Assembly: GCF_040802235.1 (NCBI RefSeq)
Contig: NC_133156.1
Coordinates: forward strand, 184,772,351 to 184,836,350
Reading direction: 5' to 3'
DNA from: Manis javanica
Lineage: Eukaryota; Chordata; Mammalia; Pholidota; Manidae
DNA length: 64,000 bases
Shown: positions 1 to 12,200 of the stretch, piece after piece
How positions within the stretch are numbered: the first letter of the stretch is position 1
Layout: each line of letters opens with the position of its first letter
Position numbers and translations under genes: made by a program
Notes under the pieces: generated by a model
What the model saw: only the letters and a program-made list of their open reading frames with translations
The model's database searches: none
Told to the model about the DNA's origin: nothing

Positions 1-49
1 CAGCAAGGGCAGGAGCCAGAAAGATGCCAAGAAGTCCAGCAAAGATAAT
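1..49 (-). CDS. GKN1: GKN1 coding exon 2 (partial)
   Basis: The acceptor TTTTCAG (minus strand, bases 56-50) precedes a frame that stays open to the window edge and encodes the hydrophobic core and cleavage region of the signal peptide. The start is phase 0, as in the two paralogues here. Confidence 0.87.
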   Translation of the reverse strand, partial: MIFAGLLGIFLAPALA

Positions 50-1745
50 CTGAAAATCACAAATAACACTGATCTATTTTCACATGGCAAAGCAATGTCC
101 TCTTCTTTCTTTCTCTAACCAGGCTTATGGAAGATACTAATTTCACTGCTCTGTTGAGTGGTCTGTCTTTTCTTCTTTGACCTCGTATTTTTTTTCACCT
201 GTAGAAAGTTTCGATGATAATGTAGGATTGCAGGTGAATTACTGATAGTAATTACATTAATATGACAAATAGTTTTGGAATTTTTAGTGTAGATCTCATG
301 AAAAACCTGTGAAGTGTCAGTTTATTGAAAAATAAGTTTGAAAATGTATAGCATACATGATAGGAAAATGGATATAAGTTTTGAGAATTACTCTTGAAAA
401 TGATTTGAGCTAATTTTCCTGTTGGATCTGGGATGCTTTCTTCCTTTCCTAGACATCCTAAGAGCAGAAGTACTCTTTTTATTTAAAAAAATTTTTTTGG
501 AAGCAATGGATTAGTAAGCAGGTTGGATGCTGGTGATGAGAGGCTAAGGATGGAGAGTCTGGCTGTCAAGGCTGGTTAGCAGAAGGGAAGTTAATAATTG
601 TCCCAGAATATCCAGATTAGTCATTTTTGACTGGGTATGTGGCACTGGCTATCAGAATACTGAGCTCTACACAGGGCATCCTTTGGGGCAAAATGATTTG
701 AGATGTGCACTGGCGATTCAAGGTAATTTAAAAAATTTGTTTAATTTTTCTTCTGGTAGCTTAAGAAGGAGATAAAATTAGTCTCCTAGAAAGTCAGAGG
801 TGGAGGACATTTTAGAGATCTGCTAGTATAACACGATCATCTCACAAATGAGGAAGTTGAGCTTCAGGGGTTAAGTAACTTGGCCAAGGTTTTGTTGGCT
901 AAGATTGTAACTTGTTCGTGGCAGAACTAGAAGAGAAACCACATCTGACAGATGTTCAGAGCTCTTTTTTTCTTTTTACTTTGCTGTTTTACAACTTATC
1001 TCTAGATGATTATTTTACATTTGCAACTTTATTAGGAAGTAGAGCCTGTTATATTTTAGTGTTTAGTATGTTGGAACATGAAAATATTCATCTGATTCTA
1101 GTCCCTCGGCATCTTGTTATAAGTGACACACACTACGACTATTTCCTTTGGCAGAATTTATTCATCCACCTGCTATTCATCCTCTCAGACTTTTATCTGG
1201 AGTCACAGGGAAGATGCTGCGCTAGTGTAGTGCTTCAGGTGTTTTTGATGAATAAATGACAATGGACAGGGTCCATGCAAACCTTTTTTATTTGGAGATT
1301 GATTACACAGCAGAGAATGAGGCAGTAAATCCCTCATTGGTTTGATTTGATAATAAGCTTTTAATCTTGCCTGAAAATGCTCAGGAGTTTTGGTCAAAAG
1401 AGGGATTCAAGAATGTGGAGAAAAATCAGGCATTTTCTGAGTTTTAGGGACTGCCTGCTCTGTGTCCGGACCTGAATCAGGAGAACTGGAAAATAATGTT
1501 TTTAAAGATAGCATGCAATAAAATGCTCACACAGCTGTCCATTCCAAGTATGCTTATCTTTCTCTATAGAAATGCTTATAAATGCCACAATTCCATGAAA
1601 AGAAAGATTTTTGTGTGTGTGCGCAAGTTTTTCCATTATGGTAAGATTGTCATAAGAAGCAGACCCCCTTAGCTCAGAATGTTAACAGTTTTCAATTATA
1701 AGATAATACATCCTAAAGGAAAAATCTACTCACTGTGAGCTTCAT
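1..1745 (-). CDS. GKN1: Gastrokine-1, 5' part (exons 1-2, cut by window edge)
   Basis: GKN1 (AMP-18, foveolin) is a secreted BRICHOS protein made by gastric surface mucous cells and linked to mucosal protection. Two coding pieces are visible on the minus strand. Exon 1 (1745-1734) encodes MKLT and is followed by the donor GTGAGT. Exon 2 (49 down to the window edge) follows a TTTTCAG acceptor and encodes IIFAGLLGIFLAPALA plus one base. Joined, these give a 20-residue signal peptide with an Ala-x-Ala cleavage site, close to the known GKN1 leader. The BRICHOS exons lie outside the window. The 12-nt first coding exon and phase-0 first intron match GKN2 and GKN3 in this window. Intron 1 is 1684 bp. 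The gene is divergent from GKN2. Identity is firm from the leader and synteny; integrity of the rest cannot be judged. Confidence 0.87.
810..960 (-). repeat. MIR SINE fragment in GKN1 intron 1
   Basis: The text 'aatgaggaagttgag...taagtaacttggccaaggt' is the reverse-strand core of a MIR element (tRNA-derived SINE), diverged. Apart from this I see nothing in the 1.7-kb intron. Confidence 0.55.
1734..1745 (-). CDS. GKN1: GKN1 coding exon 1
   Basis: ATG-AAG-CTC-ACA is followed directly by the donor GTGAGT. A 12-nt coding first exon is the shared gastrokine pattern. A TATA-like motif lies 65 bp upstream. Confidence 0.83.
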
Positions 1746-1809
1746 CTTGGCTTCCCCAAAGCAGTGGCGTGGAGGAGAAGGCAGGTGTAAAACCAGAAGA
1801 GAAGCCTTT

Positions 1810-1816
1810 CTTATAT
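1810..1816 (-). promoter_or_regulatory. GKN1: TATA box of GKN1
   Basis: ATATAAG on the minus strand lies 65 bp upstream of the GKN1 ATG. This spacing allows a transcription start near 1785 and a 5'UTR of about 40 nt. GKN2 and GKN3 have TATA boxes at similar distances (59 and 83 bp). The start site is inferred. Confidence 0.65.
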
Positions 1817-1829
1817 TCGTACTTGACAG

Positions 1830-2379
1830 CATTTACTTAAATTAGGTGTGACCAGGTGGGGTCAAAAGACTTATCTTTCCATTTCCCATGTCTACGCCAC
1901 GATCCCACACAGCAGGAAGCATTTTGAAATATCTACCTGGTGAGCAAGGCACATTAAGATGGAGTTGATCCGACTCATTATTTGCTGAAGCTAAAGATAT
2001 CGCCACAAACTCAATATGATTTATGATAACTTCTGGTCCTATTGAAGAGGTGGGTGTGGGTATTTTATAAATTGATAGGCTCAGATTCAGAAAAACAATA
2101 ATCCCTAAAATCAAACAAGACCACAGATGAGAAACTGTGGGCAGGCTGGGCCTTGCAGTAGCAGCTCCGGTAAGAATAGGAGAGTTGGTTTCCTCTTCAC
2201 ACCTTGACCTGAGCCCATTTTAACAGTTTTGCTTAGGCAAAATATGCTCTGTTAGTTAATCCCTCTAAACCTTTATCTTCCTCTGCAATCCTGAGCTCTC
2301 TCAATGATAGTACCATACATCTAGAAAACCTGGGGGCTGTCTTTAAACCTTCGTCTAGTTAAGTTTCTAAACCTTGCCA
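1830..2379. other. GKN1 upstream flank, nothing recognised
   Basis: Unique-looking sequence upstream of the GKN1 TATA box. Proximal promoter elements may lie here, but I see no individual site strong enough to list. Confidence 0.4.
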
Positions 2380-2960
2380 TGTCATCTCAGAATGGCCTCT
2401 CAGTTTTGGCCTTGCCCCCAGTTTCTTCCCTTGGGACTTTTGCAGCAGCTGTGTGATTGATCACTCTGGTCACCAGTCTCTCTGCTGCAGTGCATTTTCT
2501 CCATTTTCCCTAAGATTGTCTCCCTAAAAACACATATATAAATAAACACATATAAAACTACCATGCTTAGAAACTGTGGCCTGCAGTTTATAGGATAAGC
2601 TTTAAACTCATTGGAATAGCATACAGGGTCCTTTATAATAAGGTTTCCAAAGCCTTCCCAGCTGTATCTGTCACTCTATGCTATATGCCTATATCCTACT
2701 GACACTGGAGTTCTCACTATTTCTGAAATATTCAGGATGTTTTGTGCCTTTATGCTTTTGCACATGCTGTTCTCTCACCCTGGAGTGCCAACCCCTTGTC
2801 TTTCTCCAATTGGTAAACTGCTATTCATTTGTCAAGGTCCAGCTCAAATAACCACACCGTCCATCACATGTTCCCCATCCACATCCCAGGGAGAACTTTT
2901 TTTCCTGGAGCTATAAAAGAAATCTCTGTCCTTTTATTTGCTTCTAGGTAATTTAATTTT
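2380..2960 (+). repeat. L2 LINE 3' region
   Basis: Diverged L2 wording in order: 'ttttgcacatgctgttctctcaccctggagtgcc', then 'gtcaaggtccagctcaaata', then a block of the 'ttccctgat' type. This is the classic L2 3' part in sense orientation. It is ancient and has no coding capacity. Confidence 0.65.
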
Positions 2961-5900
2961 CAGAAATTGTGCTAAAATAATAAAAATGTTTTCATCAGAA
3001 GCAGAGCACTAATAGAAACTGTCACTTGGGCAAACAGGTAAGTTTCTTACAAACTGAAGCTAGTAAATTAAATTGCTGAAGAGGAAAGTGCATCTGATTA
3101 ATCATTGATGTATAATTTCCCCTTTGAAAACCTTTCTGAGGTCATGATTGTCCTTTAAAGTGTGGGCTGGAATCACAGGATGCGGCTCCATAGTTATGAA
3201 ACTTGATTCACTAGCAGCATCTCTTTCAAAATGTTGGATGAGCAAATCAGTATAGCTGGGGTAAGATTCTGTTTATATTTTCAATGTGTCCACTAATTTG
3301 TTTCAACTTACTTCACTCTTCAGCTGCAAAAGATCAATAAACCCAGGAGGGGGTGGGGAATGTATGTGTGAAGAGTTCTTTCTGCTTTAGGAATTGTTGT
3401 ATCATGGCAGGGTTGGAGAGTGGACAGTATGGCCTTTAGACTCAGCCGTGGGTGGTCACTTTGTTACATAATTTTTTACATGTCCTACCTTGCCAAGGAT
3501 TCAAGGTTAACATTTTTTCCAGTGGGCCTGTGAAATGCTGATCTGAAAGATGCTCCATGACAGATACATAGATAGATAGAGAGATAGAGAGATAGATAAA
3601 TAGGCAGATAGACATATATTGATAGAGTTCAGGGTCCAATAATCCCTCTTACAGACTGACAATTTACATTCACATATCAAATGTGCTAAGAAATCTGTAG
3701 GGAAGAAGTTTATGTCATGTGGTTTCATACAGATTCTTCTAAACTTAATTGACTATTAGAACCCAGTTGTTTTTCTTTGTACTTTTATTGATGTATTTTT
3801 CCTGACACCTATGACATCACTTGGGGCACCTTCCTTAGGGAAACAACACTTGTACTGCTTCAGAGGATATGCCTTGGATTTGAAAATCCATACGCAGAGC
3901 CACTGACTGGAACTAAAAGCCAGGAGACCTAGATTCTGTTCTTCCTTCTTTCAAGAGTCTTTTTAACCCTACACCTTAGGTTTCTTATGGATAAAAGAGA
4001 AGTAATTCCTCCTTTATATGATATTGTTATTTCAATGGCTCAAGAAATCAGAAGAACCTCTTTGTGCTTTGGGTGGTATGTGAGAATATGTGTGTGGGGT
4101 GTGGGGTGGTGAAGGGGATTGGCCACAACCTCAACCCTGGTCTCATTCAGGCCAAAAGTCCTAAGCAAGCATGAACAAGTCACTTGCTCCCATCCACCCT
4201 GAGAGCTGCTTTATGTTTCTGGTCCTCCCATGGGAGAAATACAGATCATGTCAGTGCTTTACAGGACCTAGGATATCCTGACACATATATGATGCCCAAC
4301 AGGCCCACTTCTATTTATGCAACTAGCATTAAGGAAAGGTTTAAACTAGAGGATTAAAAAAATGCATCTAATTCACTCATCTCTGATTTTTGGAGCCGGA
4401 GAGGTGTTGCCTTGCGCTGGCTATGGTGATGCACTGAGTGAATCTCAGGAGTTGGTGTGGCCCCGTGTCCTAGGGTCAGTGTGGGGTAAGCCAGCTCGTG
4501 AGCAAATAGGACCTGCCCTGGGCTCAGAGCTTGATAGCGGGCCATGCAAGGGCCAAGCCCCTATCGCCATTTCATCTCACAGCACACCCACGCCCCGGGA
4601 CTCCCTGTATCCCACACCCTGCCTTGTCGAGCTGGGTGGGGACTCAGTGTGTGTGTAGCAAATAGGGATGCCGTCCATGTATGATGTGCTTATACCACAG
4701 ATCTGGAGAGCTTTTTGGAACTTTTCCACGGAAATCAGACTTTTATTTTCCTTCTTTTTGTCTGAGTGGAAGGGAATGTTTACTTACAGGGCAAGTTCAT
4801 CATTAAATATCCGCATTCAAGATTTCCTCTCCTGTATAGACATGTTGACCTCGAGGTCATTAACATCTATGAAGCCCTTAGTAATCTAGTTTTCCCTTTA
4901 ATTCTTTCCCATTTTCTGATTTTCCAGGTGCAGCTGGCCTTTAACCTGTGTGATCTCCCACAATAATTGATTTGCTGCAGTGTGGAAGCCTATTCAGGCA
5001 GAGACCGTCTTGGTCTCTTTGCCTTTATTGTTTTCTGAGCATCCTACGCACCAGTTTGATAGTCCTTGTGACATTCTCAAGTGCTTCCTTCTGTGGTAGG
5101 AATATACTTCATTGCCTCGGGGGCAGGGGCTACTTCTGCCTGCTCCATGCTCTGGTGCCCTAGGTTTACTGGCCTGCAGCTAAGACTCCAGTTCTGGTGC
5201 CCGAGGCTGCCATTCACGGGGCAGGCAGCAGTGGCGTGCTTGCACCAAATATTCCATATGTGCTTGTGGCCAGGAATGATGCATCTAAAAAAATAGCAAT
5301 AGGAACATGTACAACAATGTTTAAGTAATTATTGCTAGAAAGCTTTGAATGCCAGAAAATCCATGCTTATTACGTAGTTGTTTTTTTTATAGGAGAGAAA
5401 TGCTTTCCAAATGACAGCGAAGCGGAGGGAGCCCTTTCCTATGGAATCACAGAGCCTTTCCCTTTCGTTATTTCCCTTGGGAGCACTGCCTTCCAACATG
5501 TATATAACTTTGCCTTTCTCGTGCCCTTACATGTGTGTCCAACTGCATTCGCCAAGCCTTCTGGATCCCCTCAGAGGCCACCGATGATCTATTATGCTCA
5601 GATCGGTTGTTAACCTTGTGTGTTGGTGTGCTGTAAACGGGGTTTGGAAAAATTGCGCTAAAAGAAGGTCTCCTGTGTGATGACATCACTTGTATAAAAT
5701 ACATGAAAGTGGAGATAAAGAGCATACTGATGAATAATTTTATTTTTCATCCTCATAAACAACAATCAAACTGGTTAAGTACATCCATTCAGAAAAGGAG
5801 TTGGAGAAAATATGCTCAAAGTGACAGCAACATGTTGCTTTATAATTATCTCACAGGCAACTTGGAAATAATAAAACGTATCCCCTGTTCATTATTCATG

Positions 5901-7999
5901 TTGAAGCAGTTTAGAGAAGCAGTGTGACAGCGCCCATGCTGAAAGTGTGTTCCTCCCGCCGTAGCACTGAGGCCTGGGAAGGACTGAACTGAACCCTGGA
6001 AGGGGAAAATCAGACCCCAGATGGTGAGCACTGAGGTGTGACATCTGTGAGAGTCGACCTGGGGACCCAGCGGCTCCCACACTGACCTGCCTCTGTGGCT
6101 TCCCTGGTGGAAGAGGACCAAGTAGAGAATTTGCTCTAAGGCCACTGAACAATGAAGCGTGATTTTGTGAATCACTGAGTTTTCTGCAGGGTGACTGATC
6201 TGAATTGGTTTCCTTTTCTAAACCCTAGATTAGAAAACATACACACATGTAATCTTTTCACTTCTGGGTAAACACATCCTCACATGAAGATATTGGCTCC
6301 TCAGAGGAGCCTCAGGGAATTGTGAGCTTCCATGTTTATTCACTTATATTCTCCTCCTACCCACACCCCCAAGTCTCCAATTCCCAGAAATGCTTAATAG
6401 AGCTTATCCTCTGGGACTTATTCTGGAGTGCACTTTTTCTTCAGAGGTCCCACTGGGTTTAAATAAAGAACCAGCTCCCCTCACCCAGACCAGGGAAGTT
6501 TTTTCACTTGCTGCTCAGCAATGGAATAGGAGGCCTACAATCCCTTACTTATTTTCTTATGTTGAAAAATAACCAGTTAACAACAATTCATCAAGCTACT
6601 GCTAATTCAATGTCCTAGTTAAGCACAAGGGCAATGAAGATTCAAAGAGGCAAAACGACCAGTGTTCATACTCCAAGATACTGAAATCTAGATGGAGGGC
6701 AAGGCTGGCTTTAAGGACATGTGACCAGTGTAGCCACACAGGGCTCAGCTCAGAAGATAGCCCCATACCTGAGTTTAGGGTTTTGCAGCTGCCATCTTGA
6801 AATTCTTAATTATTCTGTTTTTGAATTTGTATTTTGTAAGTGAAGCCCGATGGAACAGTGGAGTTTGCACTGGTGGCTTGGAGCCATGACCTATGCATGG
6901 TGGTGGCACTTCCTGCCTTTGCCACCTGATACCCACCTTCTCCATCAGATAGCTGTCCATTTCCTCAAACCTCACAATCTTCCTGTTGGTTTGCTGCTTC
7001 TTAAGAATTTGTATGGACCAATGTCCCCAATATTAAAAACAAAACAAAACCTAAAACCTTCCCTTAACTCTGCATTCCTCATACAGAGAACTTATATCTC
7101 CCCTTCCCTTTATAATCCTTAAAAGAATCACACTGATTTTCTGATTCCATTTGCTCCCCTCCCAGTCACAGCTCACCCACTGTGTTACGGCTTCAGGTCC
7201 GACGGGTAACTGGCCTGGCAAAGTGAGCGAGGCAGGGAAGGAGTCTGACCCTGAAGTCTCAGACAAGCTGGTATCTTTTGAGGACTCATATGATTTGACT
7301 TCTTTGTACTTTTTTGACACTGATATAGCTTCTTTTTTTTTGAAATTCTCTTCTCCTTTAACTTCCATGATAGCCCTTCTCCCATTTTTATTCCAGCTGC
7401 TTCTTCCACCACCTGAACAATTCCTTGCCTCTCTTTTTCAGTCTATCCCTCCAGTATTGGTGCTGGATTATACCTTGGTCTTCCTCTTTATCATCTTTCC
7501 CATTCTTTCCACAAGACCTCCTCTATTCTGAACACTATTCTGAACACTTGAGCCACCCCACGTGACAGAAAAACAGACCAAAGCCTTCCAAGCTGCAGAC
7601 TTCTTCATTTATTTGTTCTTTGGCTTCTTTCATCAGAATTCTGTAGTTTTACAATTGCATATGTTAGATGTATTTAATAATCATGTCTCAAAATCAAATG
7701 GACTCCAAACCAAACCATTTTCATTAGTCCCTAAACAGGCTGTTTTTCTATAATTTCTATTTATTTAATGGCCATTTTAAATGACTAGTCAATCAAGGTA
7801 AGGCCTCAACACTGATTCCCCACCCTTTCCTCCTCCTTTACACACCAGGTCATCACAGCCTATAAATTCTACTTTTTAAACATTTCTCTTTGAAGATAAT
7901 CTAATTCTTTTTTTTTCTGATCTTGAAAGTAACTCAAAGGAAGGTGTAAAAAAACATGGAAAATCATCAAAGAAAATAACTGGCACATATTCTATTACT
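2961..7999. other. Intergenic DNA between GKN1 and the LINE block
   Basis: No gene recognised. It holds a GATA microsatellite (listed separately), GT-rich low-complexity sequence near 4078-4110, and a GC-richer unique stretch at 4380-4650. ORFs of 60-126 codons occur on both strands, but none matches a family I know and none has convincing splice context. Small L1M-like scraps occur near 7600-7770. Confidence 0.4.
3566..3612 (+). repeat. GATA tetranucleotide microsatellite
   Basis: Interrupted ATAG/GATA repeats (atagatagatagagagata and continuing). The Ser/Ile/Tyr-rich reading frames on the minus strand here are artefacts of the repeat. Confidence 0.85.
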
Positions 8000-8039
8000 C
8001 AGAATAATAACTGTTAACTTTTTAGCAAGTTTCTTTTTA

Positions 8040-8880
8040 ATTTCTTTTCAGACCTTTTTGATCCCTATGTTATGGAGAAGCGTTTTCTCATCTCCAAATA
8101 TTTTGGGATTTTCCAGTTATCTTTCTGCTATTGATTTCTAATTTAATTCCACTACGGTCTAAAAACATATTCTTCTAAATTGTTAAGGTGTGTTTTATGG
8201 CCTAGAATGTAATCTTGTGAATGTTCCGTATGAGCTTGAGAAGAATGTGTGTTCTGCTGTTGCTGAATGAAATATTCTGTGTCCATTAAATCCAATGGAT
8301 TGATGGTGCTGTTCAATTCAACTGTATCTTTATTGATCTTATGCCTGTTTGATCTATCAACACAGAAAGAGGGATATTGAAGTCTCTAGCTGGAATAGTG
8401 GATTTTTCTATTTCTCATTGCTGTTCTATCAGGTTTTGCCTCATGTATTTTGGTACTCTGTTGTTAGGTGCATAATAAAGATTGTTATCTCTTCGAGGAG
8501 ACTGATCCCTTTATCATGATTTGATGCCACCCTTTAACCCTGATAATTTCCCTTGTTTTGAAGTCTGCTTTGTCTGAAATTAATACAGGTACTACAGCTT
8601 TTAAAAAAAATTAGTGTTAGATGGTGTATCTTTCTTCACTTCTTTAGTTTTAACTTTTCTGTGTCTTTATATTTAAAGTGGGTTTCTTGTATGTAACATA
8701 TAGTTGTGTCTTGTTCTTTGGCTCACCCAAACTTGTTTTTTACATGGTGTATTAGATTATTTAGGTGGTTATTGATATAGTTGGATTCTATCTACTACCA
8801 TTTTTAACTACTAGTCAATCAAGATAGGCAGGTATGTAACTATTTTATATTTATTGTACTTGTTTTTCATTTCTTTTTTC
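8040..8880 (-). repeat. Old L1 relic (ORF2 endonuclease region), antisense
   Basis: Read on the minus strand this is diverged L1 ORF2 5' region. The plus strand shows the familiar antisense wording 'gagcttgagaagaatgtgtgttctgctgttgctg' and 'gggatattgaagtctc'. Many stops; a dead old copy. Confidence 0.75.
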
Positions 8881-8937
8881 TTTCCCTCTTTTTTAGAACA
8901 GTTTTCTTTAAGACTTATTTTTTTTTTTTTTTTTTTT

Positions 8938-9042
8938 AAATATGGAACGCTTCACGAATTCGCGTGTCATCCTTGCGCAGGGGCCATGCTAATCTTCTCT
9001 GTATCGTTCCAATTCCAGTATATGTGCTGCCGAAGCGAGCAC
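8938..9042 (-). pseudogene. U6 snRNA retrocopy
   Basis: The minus strand reads as a nearly full-length U6 spliceosomal RNA, from the GTGCTCGCTTCGGCAGCAC 5' hairpin to the GCGTTCCATATTT 3' end (105 nt against about 107). Only a few changes are seen, in the ACTAAAATTGG region and the ACGCAAATTCG region. An A-rich tail of about 20 nt follows on the minus strand (plus-strand T run, 8918-8937). A 14-bp duplication AAGACTTATTTTTT flanks the unit at 8910-8923 and 9043-9056. This marks L1-mediated retroposition. It sits inside an old L1 and has no visible upstream TATA/PSE, so expression is unlikely. Confidence 0.93.
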
Positions 9043-9059
9043 AAGACTTATTTTTTAAG

Positions 9060-11876
9060 AGTAGTTTTAGATGAATAGCAAAATTGAAGAGAAGGTAGCG
9101 AGATTTCTCATACACCCTCTGCCTGTACACAAGCATAGCCTCCCCCATTATCAACATCAACACTGGAGGGGTGAATCCATTATAACTGATGAAACTACAC
9201 TGATACATCATTATCACCATAGTCCGTAGTTTACATTAATGTTCACGCTTGGTGTTCATTCTGTGATGCTGGATAAATGCATAATGACATATATCTAGCA
9301 TTAAAGTATCATACAAGGTAGTTTCACTTCTCTAAAAATTTGTGCTCCACCTATTCATCCTTTACTCCTCCAACCCCTGGCAACCATTAATCTTTCTCCC
9401 GTCTCCATAGTTTTGCTTTTTCCAGAATGTCATGTAGTTGGAATCATACAGTATGTAACCTATTCAGATTGACTTTTTTTACTTAGTAATATACATTTAA
9501 GTTTTCTTAAAGACTTTTCATAGCTTGATAACTCTTTTCTTTTTAGCTCTGAATCTATAGATCAAGTTGGGAAGGACTGACATCTTCACATTACTGAGTC
9601 TTTCTATCCATGAACATGAAATACCTTTCCATTTATTTGTTCTTCTTTAGTTTCTTTAATCAGAGCTCTGTAGTTTTCCTTACATAGATTTTATATGTTT
9701 TTTGTTAGATTCATATCTAAGTTTATCTCTTATTTTTTTGGTGCTAATGTAAATGATTTTGTGTTTTGTGTTTCAAATTCCATTTGTCCATTAGTGTATG
9801 TAGGCGAACAATTGACTCGTGTACTAACCTTGTGTCCTGCAACCTTGCTATAATTGCTTATTAGTTCTAGGAGTTCTTTTGTTGTTTCAGATTTCCTACA
9901 TAGATGATAGTGTCATGTCATCTGTAAAAAGAGACAGTTTTATTTCTTCCTTCCCAATCAGAATATCTTCTCTTTCTTTTCTTTTTTTTTTTTTTGCCTT
10001 AGTTAGAACATCCAGTACAATGTTATTAAAAAGTGGGTGTTAAAAAACAAATATCCCTGTTTGTTCCTAATCTTAGCAGGAAGGCTTTGAGTATCTTACC
10101 ATTAAGTATGACAGATTTTTTTTTGTCAATATTCTCTGTCTTGAGAAAGTTCCCCTTTATTTCTAGTTTACTGAGAGTTTCTTTTTTTAAAATTGTGAAT
10201 GGGTGTTGGATTTTGTTGAATGCTTTTTCTGCCTCTATTGATATGATGATGAGATTTTTCTTCTTCAGCCTGTTGGTGTGATGGATTCATTAATTGATTT
10301 TTAAATGTTAAAACAGACTTGCATTTCTGGGGTAAAACCCGCTAGATAGTGGTGTGTAATTCTTTTTAAACATTGTTGGATTTTAACTGCTACTATTTTC
10401 TTGAGGATTTCTGCATCTGTGTTCATGAAAAGTATTGGTCTGTAGGTTTCTTTTCTTGTAATGTCTTCTTTTGGTATTACAGTAATACTAGCCTCCCAGA
10501 TTGAGTGAGGAAGCAGTCCCTCTGCTTCTATCTTCTGAAAGTGATTGTAGAGAATTGGTGTAATTTCTTTCTAAATGTTTGATAGAATTCACCAGTGAAC
10601 ACATCTGGGCCTGTTGTTTTCTGTTTTGGAAGGTTATAATTATTGATTCAATTATATAATGAATATAAGCTTATTCAATTTCTACTTATTCTTGAGTGAG
10701 TTTTGGTAGACTGTATCTTTCAAGAAATGGGTCCATTTAACTTAGATTATCAAATTTATGAACATAGAATTGTTTGTAGGATCCCTTTTAACATTACTGG
10801 GATTTGTAGTGATGCCCCCTCTCTTTCAATTCTGTGTTACTAATTTGTGTCCTCTCTTATTCTTAGCCTGGTTAGAAACTTACTGAGATAAAATTTATAA
10901 ACAGTAAAGTTTATCCTTATGACTCTATAGTTCTATTAATTTTGACAAATGCATGCAGTCATGAAAACACTAATGAAATCAACACAGAACATTGCCATCA
11001 CTCCCAAAAGTCTCCTTGTGCCCCTCTACAGGAAACCCTACTCCACATCCCCAGCCCCTGACAACCACTCATGCTTCCTATCCTCTTAGTTTCTTTCTTT
11101 CCAAAATGTCATATAAATGGAATCATACAGTAGGTAGTCTTGACTCTGGCTGCTTTCACTCAGTGTAATGCACTTGAGGTTCATCTGTGTGATGTATCAG
11201 TGGGAGGGTCCTTCCTTATTGCTATGTATTATTTCATTATATAAATATACCACAGCTTATCCATTCAATCTATCCAAGCCATTTGGTTTGCTTCCTGCTT
11301 TAGGTGATTACAAATAAAGCCACTTTAAATATTCATGTACAGGTTCTAATGTGCATATGTATTTTCACTTCCCTTGGGTAAATACCAAGGAGTAGGATTT
11401 CTGGGTCATATGATAATTACATTTAACTTTATGAGAACTTGCCAAATTGTTTTCCATAGTGGTTGAGCATCTTGCTTTCCTGCCAACAATATCTGATTGT
11501 CCTAGTTGTTCCATATGTTTGACAATACTTGGAATTTCCAGTTTACTTGCTTGTTTGTTATTTGTATCCATTTTAATAGGTGTGTATTGGTGTTAATTTG
11601 CATTTCCCTAGTTACCATGAGTCTGAGCACTGTTTACCATCTGAATATCTTTTCAAATCTTTCTCTTATTTTAAAAATTGAAACGTATGTTTTCTTCTTA
11701 TTGAATCTGAAAGTTGTTTATGTGTCCTGGATAGAAGTTCTTTATCAAAAAAATTTTTTTGCAAATATTATCACCCAGTCTGTGACTTTTATTTTCATGT
11801 TCTTAACAGTGTCTTTAGAACACCAGAAGTTTTTCACTTTTCTGAAGTCCAATTTATTAATGTTTCTTTTCTGAAT
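9060..11876 (-). repeat. Old L1 relics (3'UTR and ORF2), antisense, rearranged
   Basis: Minus-strand L1 pieces: an L1M-type 3'UTR block (about 9060-9520), ORF2 reverse-transcriptase region (about 9530-10870, with the plus-strand signature 'tcatgtcatctgtaaaaagagacag'), then a second 3'UTR/ORF2 C-terminal piece (about 10870-11876, with 'taaatggaatcatacagta' and 'aggagtaggatttctgggtc'). The order shows at least two old copies or one rearranged copy. All frames are broken. Confidence 0.72.
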
Positions 11877-12200
11877 TATTTTTTAATTTATTTTTTATTT
11901 ACGTTTACTAGGCTCTCCCCTACCCCAAGTCCCCCCCACAAACCCCATTACAGTCACTGTCCATCAGCATAGTAAGATGTTGTAGAATCACTACTTGTCT
12001 TCTCTGTGTTGCAAAGCCCTCCCCTTTCCCTCACCCCCCACATTATATATGCTAATCATAATACCCCCTTTCTTCTTCCCTGCCCTTATCCCTCTCTACC
12101 CTCCCATTCTCCCCAGTCCCTTTCCCTTTGATAACTGTTAGTCCATTCTTGGGTTCTGTGATTCTGCTGCTGTTTTGTTCCTTCAGTTTTTCTTTTGTTC

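Noticed and set aside
3442..3728. Ser/Ile/Tyr-rich minus-strand ORFs
   Set aside because: Generated by the GATA microsatellite at 3566-3612.
8938..9042. Active U6 snRNA gene
   Set aside because: A-rich tail, target-site duplication and location within an L1 without visible PSE/TATA mark a retrocopy.
8854..9220. ORFs on both strands across 8854-9220
   Set aside because: They run through the U6 retrocopy, its A tail and an old L1; no protein is encoded.
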